NCBI RefSeq assembly: GCF_000148725.1
Contig: NZ_GL476315.1
Span: 1-64,000 of the forward strand
DNA from: Roseibium sp. TrichSKD4
Lineage (GTDB): Bacteria > Pseudomonadota > Alphaproteobacteria > Rhizobiales > Stappiaceae
Length of the DNA stretch: 64,000 nucleotides
Direction of reading: 5' to 3'
Shown here piece by piece: positions 17,818-27,992 of the stretch. Numbering within the stretch: position 1 is the stretch's first letter; every line of letters starts with the position of its first letter. Position numbers and translations under genes: made by a program. The notes under the pieces are model-generated. The model searched no databases. It saw only the letters and a program-made list of their open reading frames with translations, and was not told where the DNA came from.

Positions 17818-18921
17818 ATGAACGACGATCACGATACTGGTGCAAAGTCGATTGATGGTGCCGGAAAGCTGGACGGAAAGCCGGGTAAACGTCTGACTTT
17901 AAGTCACATTGCAGACCAACTTGGCATTTCGACGGCCACCGTGTCGCTGGCGTTACGGGATAGTCCCTTGGTGGCCGAGGAAACCCGGGCCAAGGTCAAA
18001 CGTACAGCTGAAGAGATCGGTTACATCTACAATCGGTCGGCAGCTTCCTTGCGCACCGCCCGTTCCCAGATTGTTGGCGTTGCTGTTCACGATATACAAA
18101 ATCCCTATTTTGCCGAAGTTTTCTCCGCGCTGGAAAGCGCATTGGAGGAACAGGGGCAGATGATCTTTATCTGCAATCACAAGGACGATGTGAAGCGGCA
18201 GCGCGCCTTTATCAGCACGCTTTTACAGCATCGGGCCGATGGCCTGATCCTGTGTCCTTCTGTTGGAACGTCGTCTGAGGAAATCAATCGTCTGGTGGAT
18301 CAGGGGATACCAGTGACGCTCGTTGCCCGTGAGATAAGTGGTGTTTGGGCGCCGTGTGTTCACGGCGATGATTTTACCGGCACCTATCGCATGACACAGC
18401 ATGTCATCTCTCAAGGCCACCGCTACATTGGCATGGTTGGTGGGCGACGGGAAAGCTCAACAGGCCGAGACCGTCATGCGGGCTGGAAACAAGCTCTGTT
18501 AGATGCGGGACTAAACCCCAAAGAGCAGTTGGACCTGCCTGAGCTTATGACTCAGGCTGATGGAAGGTCAGCGGTTCCTGAAATTCTGAACCACAAGGAG
18601 CGGCCGACGGCCATAGTTGGTTTCAATGATCTCGTAGCTCTTGGCATGATGACCACTTTGCGCAGGGTTGGGGTAGAGCCCGGCCCGGATATGGCGATCA
18701 CCGGATATGACGATGTGGACGGGGCTGCCAGTCGTACGCCAGCATTGACCACGGTTTGCAACCATGCTGACAAGATCGGTCGTTTGGCGGCTTTGACTTT
18801 GTTGCGCCAAATTGCCGGGGACCGCGTCCCCCATAAGCCGATTTTGATTGAACCGGAGCTGCGGATCCGGGAAAGTGCTCCACCACCGGGTGAGCGGCTA
18901 GGGCCGCGCTTGGTGGATTGA
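17818..18921 (+). CDS. LacI-family transcriptional regulator
   Basis: LacI-type repressor of 367 residues. The helix-turn-helix is at about 27-50 (TLSHIADQLGISTATVSLAL), followed by YIYNRSAASLRTARS, then a sugar-binding effector domain with VGGRRESSTGRDRHAGW and TGYDDVDGAAS. No transport or catabolic genes are next to it. It is a candidate for binding the TGGAWCGTTCCA palindromes at 7192-7238, but this is inference only. It ends 10 bp before the convergent GGDEF gene. Confidence 0.88.
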   Translation: MNDDHDTGAKSIDGAGKLDGKPGKRLTLSHIADQLGISTATVSLALRDSPLVAEETRAKVKRTAEEIGYIYNRSAASLRTARSQIVGVAVHDIQNPYFAEVFSALESALEEQGQMIFICNHKDDVKRQRAFISTLLQHRADGLILCPSVGTSSEEINRLVDQGIPVTLVAREISGVWAPCVHGDDFTGTYRMTQHVISQGHRYIGMVGGRRESSTGRDRHAGWKQALLDAGLNPKEQLDLPELMTQADGRSAVPEILNHKERPTAIVGFNDLVALGMMTTLRRVGVEPGPDMAITGYDDVDGAASRTPALTTVCNHADKIGRLAALTLLRQIAGDRVPHKPILIEPELRIRESAPPPGERLGPRLVD

Positions 18922-18931
18922 AACGTGCCGA

Positions 18932-21103
18932 TTACACGGTGATCGGTCTTTCAGATTCACCCGAGTGGATTGTCGATTTGTTTCGGCCTGTGTGCTTCGA
19001 TTGATAAAGAGCAGCATCTGCGCGTTGCAAAATCGAGGTGAATTCGACATCTGTGGCTGAAATTTCTGAAATCCCAATGCTGCATGTTGGTGGTTTTTGC
19101 ATCGGCGAAACCATGCAGTTTACTTCGATCTCTTCCCGAAGCCGTTCAGCCACCAGCAAGGCGTTCTCAACACCAGTGTTGTGCAGGATAACGCAGAATT
19201 CTTCGCCACCAATTCGGCCAAAGATATCAACGGCACGCAGGCTTGGTGCGATGATGTCTGCAAATTTTTTCAAGACGGCGTCGCCAACCGCGTGGCCGAA
19301 ATTGTCATTGATCTTCTTGAAATGATCAACGTCGATCATCAGGACGGAGAAGGTTGTACCTGTCCTTCTGAAACGCGCGATGTCCCGGGCTGCCAGTTTG
19401 AAGAACGCGCGACGATTGAAAATCTTTGTTAGATCATCAGTGCTGGCAATTTGTTCCAAACGAACCTGAGCGGCAATCAAGGCGTCATGGTCTTGCTGGC
19501 GGGCAATCTCGTTGCCGATCCAATCAGCGATTTGCCGAATGATTTCGCGGTCGGTTTGAGAAAAGACGCGATCACGCCGTTCTGTTCCAAAGAAAGTAAT
19601 ATTACCGAAGTTTTTCCCATCAACGATAATCGGAGCCCCAACCACCGTTTCGATTGCTGGGACGCCCACCGCATGGGCAAACATTTCGTGATCAGAAGCA
19701 CTATCGTCGATCGCAATACAGCTACCGGATTTTAGTATGTAACTGCTATAAATGTCCGTTAGTTCGCCGATATGGAGTTTTTCGGTTGTCGCCCCGTTCT
19801 CCACGACATGGCAAACGACACATTCACTGTTCTGAGCGTTCCAAATCGTACCAACCGGCAAGCTGAAATGAGAGCAGCCAAGCTCCACGATTTTCCGGAC
19901 CTTTTCGGCGTGGCCTAGGTCTCGTGATGATGTAATCGAATACAGTTCGGCTAGGGTGCGTTCCTTGTTTTTCCGATCTGTTATATCGATGCCGAAAGTG
20001 ATGACCCCGATGACGTCGCCGTTTTCATCGCGCTTGGGGATGTACTCCAGAAGAACGTCTCGGCGTACCCCGTCGGGAAAGAGGGTGCTAATTTCTTCCT
20101 TGGTACGTTCACCTTCGCGAGCTCTTTTGAACTGGGTGCTGGCAACAATTCGCTCCGGTTCTGGCAAGCGGTCCCGCATCCTGTGCCCGATCAGCTCTTC
20201 TCGTGTCGTTGCGATCCAGTTTGCGGCCACATCGTTCACAAAGCAGCAAATACCGTCGAGGTCGGCTTCCACTATTGAACTTGAGAGACTGTTCGCGAGA
20301 GTTTCCAGGCTTTCAATTGAACGCTTGTTGGCAGCTTGAGCGTTTTTCAGTTCTGTAATGTCGGTTCGAATGCCGGCGATACCGCCAGAACGGGTCCTTC
20401 GCTCTGCAATTTGAAGCCATCGGCCATCAGCCAGGTTTTGTTCAACGATGGACGCGTCGGCCAGCTGGTGTCTTTTGACCCGTTCGGCAAGCCAGTCATC
20501 ATCTGTCTTACCTTCGGTGTTGTACTGGCCTTTATCGAGGCCAAAGCGAATGATGTCCTCGAAGCTGTTGCCCGGAATGATTGCTGGCGCAGAATGCGCG
20601 TAAATTTCTTTGTAGTTGTTATTGCAAACAACCAGCTTGTCGTCCTTATCGTAAAGGGCAAAGCCTTCGTTGATGGATTCAAGCGCATCTTCAAGTGTGT
20701 CTGCTGCGTGGCTGACAAGCGCCTCAAGCGCAGATTGTTCAGTTACATCTTTCAGAAACAGGAGATGACCAAGTGTTTCGTGATCCTCTCCAATCAATGG
20801 CGAGGACGTGACCTCGACCATTATCGCAGTTTCGTTTGATCGTCTTAAAACGTGTTGCGATGAGAGTTGTTTCTCAGTGTGAACACTTGAGAGGCTCTCC
20901 ATAAGAGTGCTGGCTTGATCTGGATTTAGGAAAAGATCAGCCAATCGCTGCTGGGTTAAAACCTCACGCTTGATCTCGAAGAGTTCAGCCGCTGTTTTGT
21001 TAGCGAAAAGAATAGAGCCGTCCGTTGCCAGTGCAACCACCGCACCGGAAAAATCCTCAAACGAGGTCGCTACACATAAAGTCAAGCGATTATCAGCGGA
21101 CAT
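18932..21103 (-). CDS. Diguanylate cyclase with PAS, PAS, PAS, GAF and GGDEF domains
   Basis: Cytosolic signalling enzyme of 723 residues making c-di-GMP from two GTP. Three PAS-like regions lie at about 10-130, 145-270 (FALYDKDDKLVVCN) and 285-400, a GAF region at about 405-545, and the cyclase at about 555-715. The active site GGEEF is in GRIGGEEFCVIL, and the inhibitory-site motif RAVD lies 5 residues upstream, so product inhibition is expected. There are no membrane segments. The start is at 21103, as GGGATTTT precedes that ATG; an upstream ATG at 21163 adds 20 residues. The input ligand is unknown. Confidence 0.92.
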   Translation of the reverse strand: MSADNRLTLCVATSFEDFSGAVVALATDGSILFANKTAAELFEIKREVLTQQRLADLFLNPDQASTLMESLSSVHTEKQLSSQHVLRRSNETAIMVEVTSSPLIGEDHETLGHLLFLKDVTEQSALEALVSHAADTLEDALESINEGFALYDKDDKLVVCNNNYKEIYAHSAPAIIPGNSFEDIIRFGLDKGQYNTEGKTDDDWLAERVKRHQLADASIVEQNLADGRWLQIAERRTRSGGIAGIRTDITELKNAQAANKRSIESLETLANSLSSSIVEADLDGICCFVNDVAANWIATTREELIGHRMRDRLPEPERIVASTQFKRAREGERTKEEISTLFPDGVRRDVLLEYIPKRDENGDVIGVITFGIDITDRKNKERTLAELYSITSSRDLGHAEKVRKIVELGCSHFSLPVGTIWNAQNSECVVCHVVENGATTEKLHIGELTDIYSSYILKSGSCIAIDDSASDHEMFAHAVGVPAIETVVGAPIIVDGKNFGNITFFGTERRDRVFSQTDREIIRQIADWIGNEIARQQDHDALIAAQVRLEQIASTDDLTKIFNRRAFFKLAARDIARFRRTGTTFSVLMIDVDHFKKINDNFGHAVGDAVLKKFADIIAPSLRAVDIFGRIGGEEFCVILHNTGVENALLVAERLREEIEVNCMVSPMQKPPTCSIGISEISATDVEFTSILQRADAALYQSKHTGRNKSTIHSGESERPITV

Positions 21104-21425
21104 AAAATCCCATCCCCCACAGTAAATCCTGGCACCAAGCTGTGGTCCAGAATGCGGGTACAAGTCTCAAAACGGTTGCAGTTCTCTGTGTGACAAACTT
21201 ACGTAGCAAAGGTTATTCAAGTGTGAATTTTGCCCTGCGTAATGCTGCTGATTTCACTTTTATGGATGCATTAAATTTTGTTCAATCTTGATGCGCTTGG
21301 CCACAGGTTCAAACTGCATCCGTTATGAAATACGGTAAATTTTAAGAGGTTTAGACCTTGGAAAAACCGTGGTCGTCGTTCATCTTTTCTTTCGCATAAA
21401 TCGAACCAAAAATCTGGGAGGCTCC

Positions 21426-22388
21426 ATGGCGCAGCCGCTAATTTTGTTGGCTAACACAGCCATGCCAATCGTGGAAAATGGACTGGCCCAACATTTCAAA
21501 TTGCGCAAGGCTTATGAAACGCCTGAAATGGACACAAGTGCACTGGCAGCCGAAGTGCAAGGTGTTACTCTCTTCCAAGTGCCGATTGATGCGGCATTCC
21601 TTGACAAGTTTCCCAATTTGAAGATCGTGGCCAATTTTAGTGTTGGCTATGATTGTGTCGACACGGAAGCTTGTGCGGCACGCAACATCATGGTGACAAA
21701 CACGCCTGATGTTTTGACCGAAGAAGTCGCAGACACTGCAATCGGATTGATGATCTCAGCTGTTCGCCAATTTGGAGGCGCGGAACGCTGGGTCCAGAGT
21801 GGTCAATGGGCGAGCAAGGGTCCTTACCCGCTGAGCCCGGGAACGCTGCGCGGTCGAACTCTTGGTGTCTATGGTCTGGGCAGCATCGGCAAAGCGATTG
21901 CAAAACGCGCTGAAGCCTTTGGAATGAGCATCTGCTATCACGGGCGATCCCGGCAAATGGGCGTGGATTATGCCTATTGCGAAACGCTGGTTGAGCTTGC
22001 CGAATGCTGCGACACTGTAATGGTGGCCACACCAGGGACGCCAGAAAATCAAAACGCCATTTCGGACGATGTTTTGAAGGCACTTGGTGCGAATGGTGTG
22101 CTCGTCAATATTGGGCGTGGGTCTGTCGTGGATGAGCCAGCCCTGATCAGGGCTCTTGATGGCGGGATAATTCTGGGCGCAGGCTTGGACGTGTTTGCAA
22201 ATGAACCTCATGTCCCGCCCGCGCTTCTCAATTGCGGTAATGTTGTGGTGTTGCCGCACATTGGGTCTGCTTCCATCTACACACGTGATGCGATGGGGCA
22301 GCTGGTGGTCGACAACCTTGTAAGCTGGTTCGAGACGGGAAAAGCGGTGACCCCCGTTCCTGAAACCGCCCATTTGCAAGGGAAATAG
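21426..22388 (+). CDS. D-isomer-specific 2-hydroxyacid dehydrogenase
   Basis: Dehydrogenase of 320 residues reducing 2-oxoacids such as glyoxylate or hydroxypyruvate with NAD(P)H. The nucleotide-binding loop is VYGLGSIGKAIAKR, and the catalytic Arg, Glu and His appear in NIGRGSVVDEPAL, FANEPHVP and LPHIGSAS. The substrate loop NFSVGYDCVD is typical of the glyoxylate/hydroxypyruvate reductase subgroup. The ATG at 21426 has GGGAGG 4 bp upstream. It is convergent with the adjacent aminotransferase. Confidence 0.9.
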   Translation: MAQPLILLANTAMPIVENGLAQHFKLRKAYETPEMDTSALAAEVQGVTLFQVPIDAAFLDKFPNLKIVANFSVGYDCVDTEACAARNIMVTNTPDVLTEEVADTAIGLMISAVRQFGGAERWVQSGQWASKGPYPLSPGTLRGRTLGVYGLGSIGKAIAKRAEAFGMSICYHGRSRQMGVDYAYCETLVELAECCDTVMVATPGTPENQNAISDDVLKALGANGVLVNIGRGSVVDEPALIRALDGGIILGAGLDVFANEPHVPPALLNCGNVVVLPHIGSASIYTRDAMGQLVVDNLVSWFETGKAVTPVPETAHLQGK

Positions 22389-22393
22389 TCGAT

Positions 22394-23575
22394 TTAGGTC
22401 GAAGTTCCTTCCAGAAACTCTCGAATGCGGACGAGCGCTCTTTCTATGTTCTCTTGGGAGTTGGCGTAAGACAGGCGGATATATCCCTCACCAAGGGTTC
22501 CGAAATCGGGTCCGCCTATGACGGCAACTCCAGCCTTTTCAAGAAGTGCAGACGCGAGAGGTTTTGCCTTCCAACCGGTCGTCTTGATGTTCGGGAAGGC
22601 GTAGAAAGCACCAAGCGGTGTGCGACAGGTCATGTTTGGCAAGTAGTTCAGTCCGTCTACGACCAGTTTCCGGCGAGCGTCAAACTCGGTCACCATGTCG
22701 ACAACAGGTTGCTGTGGTCCGGTCAAGGCAGCAAGGCCCGCAAACTGGGCTGGCGCGTTGACACAGGACCACGCGTTGACCGCCAGTTTCCTGGCCTTGT
22801 CGATCAACTGATCAGGCCATAGGGAATACCCCATGCGCCAGCCGGTCATGGCATAGGTTTTTGACCAGCCATCGAGAAGGATCAATCTCTCCCGGACCTC
22901 TTCAAAAGAGGCAAGGGAAACGTGTTCCGTGCCATCATAGGTCATCTGCGCGTAGATCTCATCGGACAGGATAGCCACGTTTGGGTGTGCTTCCAGACCC
23001 TTGACCAGTTTTTCAATCTCTGACCTTGGTGTGACACCACCAGTTGGATTGGCAGGTGAATTGAGGATCAACAGGCGGGTATTCTCGGTGATGAGGTTAA
23101 GCGTTTCCTCAGCGGAAAAGGCGAAGTCATTTTCTTCGCGAATGGGGACAGGGATCGGTTTTGCCCCTGTGAATTCGATCATGGAGCGGTAGATCGGAAA
23201 ACCCGGATCAGGGTACAGGATCTCGGTGCCCGGTTCCCCAAACATCAAGATGGCCATGAACATCGTGACTTTTCCGCCAGGGACAATCAGAACATTGTCC
23301 GGTGAAGGGCTAAAGCCAACGCGTTTGGAAAGGTCTGCACACACAGCTTCGCGCAACGGCAAAATCCCGGTTGCTGGTGTGTATCCATGGTGCCCGTCTT
23401 TCAGCGCCTTGATCGCGGCTTCAACAATGTGTTCTGGGGTCTGGAAGTCTGGTTGGCCAATGCCCAGATTGATGATATCGCGGCCTTCGCTTGCCAGTTG
23501 GGTGGCGCGGGCCAAAACAGCAAAGGCGTTTTCTTCGCCAATGCGATCGAAACCGGAAATCGTTTTCAGCATCAT
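22394..23575 (-). CDS. Pyridoxal-phosphate aminotransferase, class I/II
   Basis: Fold-type I aminotransferase of 393 residues. The PLP Lys is in the segment DGWSKTYAMTGWRMGYSLW, the phosphate anchor NPTGG and the Asp/Tyr pair SDEIYAQM are present, and the Arg that binds substrate carboxylate is in YIRLSYANS. Such proteins act on aspartate, tyrosine or branched amino acids; the exact substrate is not clear. It ends 5 bp from the convergent dehydrogenase. Confidence 0.9.
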   Translation of the reverse strand: MMLKTISGFDRIGEENAFAVLARATQLASEGRDIINLGIGQPDFQTPEHIVEAAIKALKDGHHGYTPATGILPLREAVCADLSKRVGFSPSPDNVLIVPGGKVTMFMAILMFGEPGTEILYPDPGFPIYRSMIEFTGAKPIPVPIREENDFAFSAEETLNLITENTRLLILNSPANPTGGVTPRSEIEKLVKGLEAHPNVAILSDEIYAQMTYDGTEHVSLASFEEVRERLILLDGWSKTYAMTGWRMGYSLWPDQLIDKARKLAVNAWSCVNAPAQFAGLAALTGPQQPVVDMVTEFDARRKLVVDGLNYLPNMTCRTPLGAFYAFPNIKTTGWKAKPLASALLEKAGVAVIGGPDFGTLGEGYIRLSYANSQENIERALVRIREFLEGTST

Positions 23576-23777
23576 CTTTCTCCCAAAGTCCGACAGGTAG
23601 AGCGTTAGCCCTCAGCTTCGGGAAAGAAAAGGTGTAATTCGGTCCAAGGTGTTCTGTTTGCCAGTATGTATTTGGTGAGAATGGGCCTTCACCTGAAACA
23701 GCAGGACGGCTTATAGTCCGCCAAACTGAATGGGTCGGCAAAGTCGGCCGCTGTGAAATGTTGAAGAAAGGTTCGCC

Positions 23778-24827
23778 ATGACTGCGACCCAAAACGCCGA
23801 ACGTGCTCAAATCCCTGTCACCGTTTTGACCGGATATCTTGGAGCAGGCAAAACCACCTTGTTGAACCGGATTCTCACCGAGAATCACGGCCAGAGATAC
23901 GCCGTGATCGTCAATGAATTCGGTGAAGTCGGCATTGATAACGATTTGCTCGTCGAATCTGACGAAGAAATCTTTGAAATGAACAACGGGTGTATCTGTT
24001 GTACAGTTCGCGGTGATCTCATCCGTACAGTTCAGAACCTCATGAAACGCCGTGGCGCCTTTGATGCGATTGTTGTCGAGACAACCGGCGTAGCAGACCC
24101 TGCACCTGTGGCTCAGACCTTTTTCATGGATGACGATGTTCGCACAGCCTCCAAACTCGATGCTGTTGTTACCGTTGTTGATGCAAGACATGTGCTCCAA
24201 CGTCTTGAGGATACAAGTGAAGCCGAAGACCAGATTGCGTTTGCGGATGTGATCCTCATTAATAAAACAGATCTCGTCTCCGCAGAAGAACTGGCAAATG
24301 TTGAGGCGCGAATTCGCAAGATCAATCCGTATGCGGTGCTTCACCGCAGTGAGCGCTGTGCCGTGGAACTTAAAGCCGTCTTAAATCGGGGAGCTTTCGA
24401 TCTCGATCGAATTTTGTCGCTCGATCCTGACTTTTTGGGGCAAGACGATCATACGCATGAATGTGGTCCCGATTGCGACCATGACCACCATCACGATCAT
24501 GGTCATCACCACCATCATGAAGAAGACCCTCATTCAGTCAAAAGTATCTCTTTGACGGCTGGTGATCTGAACCCGGACATGTTTTTCCCATGGATCAATC
24601 AGGTCACTCAGGTTCAGGGACCTAATATTCTTCGAATGAAAGGCATCATCGCGTTCAAGGATGATCCGCAGCGTTACGTCATTCAAGGTGTGCACATGAT
24701 TGTGGAAGGAGATCACCAACGTGATTGGCAGGACGATGAGGACCGGACGAGCCGTTTGGTGTTCATCGGGCGTGACCTCAATTGGGATGTCTTGAAGCAA
24801 AGTTTTGCTGCGTGCGAAGCAAAGTAA
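23778..24827 (+). CDS. CobW/COG0523-family GTPase metallochaperone
   Basis: G3E GTPase of 349 residues. Walker A is [10 protein letters not shown], the metal motif CxCC is in [13 protein letters not shown], and the guanine-specificity NKTD is in LINKTDLV. A His/Asp-rich stretch near residues 219-250 carries many metal-binding side chains. Members supply zinc or cobalt to enzymes. It is followed 13 bp later by a WD40-like gene and then a DUF2937 gene, likely one operon. I found no convincing Zur box upstream, so zinc control is not proven. Confidence 0.9.
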   Translation: MTATQNAERAQIPVTVLTGYLGAGKTTLLNRILTENHGQRYAVIVNEFGEVGIDNDLLVESDEEIFEMNNGCICCTVRGDLIRTVQNLMKRRGAFDAIVVETTGVADPAPVAQTFFMDDDVRTASKLDAVVTVVDARHVLQRLEDTSEAEDQIAFADVILINKTDLVSAEELANVEARIRKINPYAVLHRSERCAVELKAVLNRGAFDLDRILSLDPDFLGQDDHTHECGPDCDHDHHHDHGHHHHHEEDPHSVKSISLTAGDLNPDMFFPWINQVTQVQGPNILRMKGIIAFKDDPQRYVIQGVHMIVEGDHQRDWQDDEDRTSRLVFIGRDLNWDVLKQSFAACEAK

Positions 24828-24840
24828 GGCAGGTTGGAAC

Positions 24841-25818
24841 GTGCCTACAATTGCTCCTGTAGAGGTTGGCGGTTTTGTTGTTCGCGCCGGCTTTATAAAT
24901 GACATCCCCTATTTTGCCGTCGGCACTGGGGAGGTTCATCTTCTTGGCAGTCAGCCGCAAATCGTGAAAGCCCACAAAGGGGGCCTTCTCGCAGCCGAAC
25001 CCTCCTTTGACCAAACAGGTCTTGTGACATCGGGGGACGACGGAAAAATCAACGCTCTTTCTTCGGATGGATCCTCTCAGGTGCTCGCTGAGCGGCCGCG
25101 TAAGTGGATTGACCTGATTGCGAGTGGCCCTAATGGCGCGATTGCGTTTGCGTCTGGCCGAACGGCTTGGGTTCGCTTGAAGGATGGGACGGAGAAAGAG
25201 TTTTCCCACGAGCGAGCAGTAGGCGGACTTGCCTTTGCGCCTAAAGGCCTTCGCTTGGCTGTTGCTCGTTATGACGGCGCGACCCTGTGGTGGCCAAATC
25301 TGGAGGGACAACCGACAGAACTTTCCTGGAAAGGCGCGCATTTAGGCATCAGCTTTTCGCCGGATGGAAAGTATCTGGTCACTGCGATGCAAGAGAACGC
25401 GCTTCACGGATGGCGGCTTTCTGATACGCAAGACATGCGCATGACCGGTTATCCGGCAAAGGTCAAATCCTGGAGCTGGTCTCAGAAAGGAAAGCATCTA
25501 GCGACATCAGGTGCGAACGCCGCCATTCTATGGCCTTTCTCTGGCAAAACTGGGCCGATGGGCCAGACCCCGTTGCAGCTTGGAGTGCGTAGCGACGCTC
25601 TGGTGAGTGCGGTAGCGTGCCATCCTAGGGAAGATGTGGTTGCAATCGGATATGCCGACGGCATGGTGATCATGTCCAGGTTTGAGGACAATGCCGAGGT
25701 GTTGCTGCGCAGAGCGGGGAGAGGGCCGATTTCAACACTTGAGTGGGATAAGGCCGGACTTCGTCTGGTGTTTGGCAGTGAAGAGGCAGAAGCCGGGATT
25801 ATCGCGCTGCAAGACTAG
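24841..25818 (+). CDS. WD40-repeat protein
   Basis: Beta-propeller protein of about 325 residues built from repeating blade segments such as GLAFAPKGLRLAVARYDGA, GISFSPDGKYLVTAMQENA and SWSQKGKHLATSGANAAI. It has no signal peptide or catalytic signature and probably acts as a binding scaffold. GTG 24841 is chosen as start because AGGTTGGAAC precedes it and it leaves 13 bp after cobW. The cobW-WD40 adjacency suggests a role in metal delivery, but this is inference. Confidence 0.8.
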   Translation: MPTIAPVEVGGFVVRAGFINDIPYFAVGTGEVHLLGSQPQIVKAHKGGLLAAEPSFDQTGLVTSGDDGKINALSSDGSSQVLAERPRKWIDLIASGPNGAIAFASGRTAWVRLKDGTEKEFSHERAVGGLAFAPKGLRLAVARYDGATLWWPNLEGQPTELSWKGAHLGISFSPDGKYLVTAMQENALHGWRLSDTQDMRMTGYPAKVKSWSWSQKGKHLATSGANAAILWPFSGKTGPMGQTPLQLGVRSDALVSAVACHPREDVVAIGYADGMVIMSRFEDNAEVLLRRAGRGPISTLEWDKAGLRLVFGSEEAEAGIIALQD

Positions 25819-25841
25819 ATTGTTCTGGGTGAGGGGCGAAA

Positions 25842-26342
25842 ATGGGACGTCTTTTTCTGGTAATCATGATGCTCTTCACCGGGACGACCACGTCCCAATT
25901 GCCGGAGTTTGCCCAGCAGTATCGCCAACGGTTGGGCGGAGCAATCGATGCGCTTCAGGAGGTCATGGCCGATTTTCAGCGCGATGCCGAGGCGTTCGGG
26001 TTGTCCGTTGAAAGTGCGATTGAGCGTCTCCAGAGCACACCAGACGAATTTGCGCAAAAACGCGGTGCGACCATGGCTGAAACCCGCTTGCGCCTTGATC
26101 GACTGGAGCAACAACAAGCCGAATTGCAATCATCCGGACCGTTTGCACGGTTAGGTGTTTTTCTCTCAAGTCTCGACCGGGATCTTGCGCAAGCCACAGC
26201 TGAGGATTACGAACCTGCTGTTCCGGTGACGACGGAAGGCTTGGCCAGTGCGGGACTTGGCGGGCTTTTCGGATTGTTGATCGGACGAATGTTGCTGGGG
26301 ATCGGTCGTCTTGGGCGTCGCAGACCTAAACCGGCTGGTTGA
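25842..26342 (+). CDS. DUF2937 family membrane-associated protein
   Basis: A 166-residue protein of the DUF2937 family. The first 20 residues form a hydrophobic segment, then LPEFAQQYRQRLGGAIDALQ, a helical and charged middle, and a second hydrophobic segment near 135-155 (GLASAGLGGLFGLLIGRML). It is probably anchored in the inner membrane at both ends. Its function is unknown. It sits 23 bp after the WD40-like gene. Confidence 0.75.
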   Translation: MGRLFLVIMMLFTGTTTSQLPEFAQQYRQRLGGAIDALQEVMADFQRDAEAFGLSVESAIERLQSTPDEFAQKRGATMAETRLRLDRLEQQQAELQSSGPFARLGVFLSSLDRDLAQATAEDYEPAVPVTTEGLASAGLGGLFGLLIGRMLLGIGRLGRRRPKPAG

Positions 26343-26353
26343 ACGGAATCCAA

Positions 26354-27946
26354 ATGGACACGATAACATCGTCAGGTGGAATGGTTGTCGCTCCGCATAT
26401 GGCGGCGGCAAAAGCGGGCGCGGACATACTGGCAGATGGCGGCTCAGCCATTGAGGCTATGATTGCCTCAGCCAGCACCATCGCTGTCGTTTATCCGCAC
26501 ATGAATGCGATTGGTGGGGATGGATTCTGGCTGATTGCTGAAAAAGGTAAAGACCCAAAGGCCTTGATGGCCTGTGGTGGGGCTGGTGCCAAGGCAACGA
26601 TGCCCGCTTATCACGAGGCGGGGTACGATACGATCCCGACCCGTGGGCCGATGGCTGCATTGACAGTTGCTGGTACGATTGGGGGATGGGACAAGGCTCT
26701 GGAGGCTGCGAAGGCACTGGGGTTTGGCAAGATGCCACGAACTGACCTGCTGAGCGCAGCCATTTCCCACGCCAAAACGGGGTATACAGTCTCTCAAAGT
26801 CAGGCGCGTTTGACCCGGGAAAAGCTGGTTGAGCTTCAGGAGCAACCGGGTTTTTCTGATGTGTTCCTCCCAGATGGAAAGGTCCCTGAGGCAGGGGCGA
26901 CTTTAAAGCAAGAGCGGCTCGCGGATACACTGCAGCACTTGGCGCATGAAGGATTCCAGGAGTTCTATCGCGGTGATGTTGCAGCTGCGATTGCCGATGA
27001 CCTTGAGCGGATTGGCTCGCCGGTTGTTCGCTCCGATCTTGAAAAGTTTGAGGCGCGTTTAAAAGTGCCCTTGAAGGTTCAACTGGACTGCGGAACGGTT
27101 TTCAACACGCCGTTGCCGACGCAAGGTTTGGCATCACTTCTCATTTTGGGTCTTGCCGACCGGCTAGACCTTGGGGCTCGCGACGGATTTGAGTTCCTTC
27201 ATGGGCTTGTGGAGGCTACAAAGCAGGCCTTTCTGGTTCGGGACCGTCTTGTAACAGACCCACTTCATTTGCCTGAACTGATCAAGCCGTTTTTGTCAGC
27301 AGACTGGCTTGGCAAAACCGCCGCTGGTATTGACATGAAACGGGCACTGGAGTGGCCGACAAAACCATCGTCAGGCGACACGATCTGGATGGGCGCGGTG
27401 GACCAGGCCGGTTTGTCTGTCTCTTTCATTCAGTCGATTTACTGGGAATTTGGGTCGGGCTGTGTCCTCCCCAAAACGGGTGTTACCTGGCAGAACCGGG
27501 GTGCAAGTTTCTCGCTCCATCCAGAGGCTCTAAATGCTTTGGCTCCGGGTCGTTTGCCATTCCATACATTGAACCCGGCAATGGCGAGGTTGTCTGACGG
27601 TCGAACAGTGACCTACGGAACCATGGGTGGTGAGGGGCAACCGCAAACCCAAGCTGCGATTTTTGCCCGTCATGTGTTCAATGGGATGCCGGTGGGCGAG
27701 GCTATTGATGCGCCGCGCTGGTTGTTGGGCCGAACCTGGGGCGATGCAACAACGGCCCTTCGATTGGAAAATCGATTTGAACCGGACGTTGTGCGGAGTC
27801 TTGAGCGGGCCGGACATGAACTCGTGCTCCTTGATGAAGACTATTCCGACACAATGGGGCATGCAGGCATGATTGTGCGAAACTCGCGCGGTGGTCTTGA
27901 AGGTGCTCATGACCCACGTGCTGATGGTGGCGCGGTTCCCGCATAG
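26354..27946 (+). CDS. Gamma-glutamyltransferase-family Ntn hydrolase
   Basis: Protein of 530 residues in the gamma-glutamyltranspeptidase family, which includes oxamate amidohydrolase HpxW. The large-subunit region begins with GGMVVAPHMAAAKAGADIL and includes GGDGFWLI. The new N-terminal Thr of the small subunit is expected in SSGDTIWMGAVDQ. No signal peptide is visible, so a cytoplasmic, non-classical GGT role is likely. ATG 26354 is 11 bp after the DUF2937 stop. The exact substrate is uncertain; gamma-glutamyl or oxamate-like amides are possible. Confidence 0.82.
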   Translation: MDTITSSGGMVVAPHMAAAKAGADILADGGSAIEAMIASASTIAVVYPHMNAIGGDGFWLIAEKGKDPKALMACGGAGAKATMPAYHEAGYDTIPTRGPMAALTVAGTIGGWDKALEAAKALGFGKMPRTDLLSAAISHAKTGYTVSQSQARLTREKLVELQEQPGFSDVFLPDGKVPEAGATLKQERLADTLQHLAHEGFQEFYRGDVAAAIADDLERIGSPVVRSDLEKFEARLKVPLKVQLDCGTVFNTPLPTQGLASLLILGLADRLDLGARDGFEFLHGLVEATKQAFLVRDRLVTDPLHLPELIKPFLSADWLGKTAAGIDMKRALEWPTKPSSGDTIWMGAVDQAGLSVSFIQSIYWEFGSGCVLPKTGVTWQNRGASFSLHPEALNALAPGRLPFHTLNPAMARLSDGRTVTYGTMGGEGQPQTQAAIFARHVFNGMPVGEAIDAPRWLLGRTWGDATTALRLENRFEPDVVRSLERAGHELVLLDEDYSDTMGHAGMIVRNSRGGLEGAHDPRADGGAVPA

Positions 27947-27992
27947 CGATTAGTGTGAAGAATCCAGACACCAATCAAACAAAAGGCTGAAT

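Noticed and set aside
24475-24525. CAT/CAC-rich short repeats
   Set aside because: They code for the His-rich metal loop of the CobW protein and are not a CRISPR or tandem-repeat array.
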